In this document: positions 63,274-64,000 of the stretch, piece after piece
Layout: each line of letters begins with the position of its first letter
Numbering within the stretch: the first letter of the stretch is position 1
Assembly: GCF_029223885.1 (NCBI RefSeq)
Contig: NZ_CP119409.1
Location: 2,568,001-2,632,000 of the forward strand
Source: Pararhizobium gei
GTDB taxonomy: Bacteria; Pseudomonadota; Alphaproteobacteria; Rhizobiales; Rhizobiaceae
Length of the DNA stretch: 64,000 nt
Reading direction: 5' to 3'
Translations under genes and position numbers: made by a program
Notes under the pieces: generated by a model
Databases searched by the model: none
What the model saw: the letters and a program-made list of their open reading frames with translations, nothing else
Told to the model about the DNA's origin: nothing

Positions 63274-63795
63274 ATGGCCACCGCTAAGCAAACTTGTGCA
63301 ATCATCGATGATGTTTTGCGGCTTCCGGAAAACACTAGCCGCTGGCACGCCGACCGACTTCGCGGCGAAGGGTTGCTGCGGGGAATACAAGGTCGTCCAG
63401 AGCAAATCGACAGCGCGGAGACGGCGACCCTCCTGCTGGCCGTCCTCATAGGGACGACTAACATTCGGCCGTATCTGGCCATGACACCTATCTCGCGCGG
63501 CACGGCATTCGCCGAAACGCTTGCCAACTTCATCGATGCACCGAACGACCTGCTAGAGCTTCGGATTGACGCGGCGGCACCGGGCGCAACGCTGACCTTC
63601 CGCGGCGATGACAACGGTGTTCGAACCAGCACCTTCGCCACCGCAGAGCGGCACGCACGGCCGGCCTTCGATCGAGAAATCCGCGTCGGCCCGGAAATCT
63701 TTGTCCGCTTGGCCAACGCGATCCGCAATGCGCCCGAAGTCCGCGCCGGCCGCCGTCGGCTGTCGGAGCGATACGAAACCGCAGTCAAATTTTAG
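63274..63795 (+). CDS. Hypothetical element protein
   Basis: 173 residues from ATG 63274 (weak ribosome site). The start TCAIIDDVLRLPENTSRWHADRLRGEGLL looks like a small DNA-binding (winged helix-like) domain, with a beta-rich C-terminal part (LELRIDAAAPGATLTFRGDD). No family recognised. It precedes the partial gene at 63804 by eight bases, so the two are probably co-transcribed. Confidence 0.6.
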   Translation: MATAKQTCAIIDDVLRLPENTSRWHADRLRGEGLLRGIQGRPEQIDSAETATLLLAVLIGTTNIRPYLAMTPISRGTAFAETLANFIDAPNDLLELRIDAAAPGATLTFRGDDNGVRTSTFATAERHARPAFDREIRVGPEIFVRLANAIRNAPEVRAGRRRLSERYETAVKF

Positions 63796-63803
63796 GAACC
63801 ATA

Positions 63804-64000
63804 ATGTTGAAGAAACCAACACCAGCGCCTGCACCAATTGTCCGCAGCCTCGCCGACGCCGACCCTGGCTATGCCGCCGCAAAAGACCTCGTTGCTCGCC
63901 TCCGTGCCGCCAGTTCGAAGCTTGACCAGGAAGAGTCGGAGCTAATGCACCGACTTGCAAACCGTCCTGCCATACCGGAAAAAACCGGTCGCGTTGCCGC
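63804..64000 (+). CDS. Hypothetical element protein, 3' end outside the window
   Basis: At least 65 residues from ATG 63804 with AGGA six bases upstream. MLKKPTPAPAPIVRSL is followed by YAAAKDLVARLRAASSKLDQEESELMHRL, a coiled-coil-like segment. The frame is open to the end of the window. Confidence 0.6.
   Translation, partial: MLKKPTPAPAPIVRSLADADPGYAAAKDLVARLRAASSKLDQEESELMHRLANRPAIPEKTGRVA

Larger units (their letters stand above)
54640..64000. mobile_element. dusA-associated integrative element (left end; runs past the window)
   Basis: From the 5' end of dusA rightwards the genes change to phage or island type: integrase at 54828, excisionase-like, replication-type ATPase, small phage-like proteins, and cargo on the other strand. 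Codon usage is less GC-rich than the host core. Its right end and the second attachment site are not in the window. Confidence 0.75.

Overview
The window looks like a chromosomal segment of a Rhizobiaceae-type alphaproteobacterium (Rhizobium/Agrobacterium/Ciceribacter-like). The evidence is the high GC of the core genes, a Usg protein, a family-21 ceramide-glucosyltransferase-like gene, UvrB with long extensions, and the short G/C-rich palindromic repeats typical of this group. Genus is inferred from gene content and was not tested by comparison.

Layout. 1-36132 is ordinary core/accessory chromosome: a fumC tail; a diguanylate cyclase; an L,D-transpeptidase; molybdenum cofactor genes (moaA, mobA, mobB) with an EamA permease between them; an OmpA-type protein with a repeat-rich linker; a polar amino acid uptake operon without its ATPase; a uracil-DNA glycosylase/thermonuclease pair; a histidine kinase; an Fe(III) ABC importer; dgkA; divergent cobT/cobS; an ABC-2 exporter; a probable small RNA; and a divergent ampC/ampR pair followed by an extensin-like lipoprotein. 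36556-47254 holds a chemoreceptor, a thioesterase, a DnaB-like ATPase, a frameshifted MFS gene, a GGDEF-EAL protein and uvrB, whose C-terminal tail has absorbed palindromic repeats.

47838-50750 is a sharply AT-rich, overlapping three-gene operon read on the minus strand: a DNA methyltransferase, a DUF262 (GmrS/ParB-like) protein and a small protein with a HEPN-like RxxxxH motif. It is bordered by repeat-dense sequence and a gene remnant. I read it as a horizontally acquired defence cassette and the best candidate here for an undescribed system.

51690-54743 returns to host-like genes: a Cys-rich hypothetical protein, a J-domain protein, a cold-shock protein and dusA. The 5' end of dusA abuts a tyrosine recombinase, so the rest of the window (about 54640-64000, open at the right edge) is read as an integrative element of the dusA-associated class. 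It carries integrase, an excisionase-like protein, a HEAAH protein, a SpoVG-like protein, a RepA-type AAA ATPase, hypothetical genes and opposite-strand cargo genes.

Within the element two different repeat families, GTTAC/GTAAC at 58365-58506 and GGTG(C/A)CGCAA at 59885-60033, each begin inside the 3' end of a RepA-like gene and are arranged around a G/C hairpin. This suggests one intact and one decayed replication module lying side by side. No tRNA, rRNA or CRISPR array was seen.
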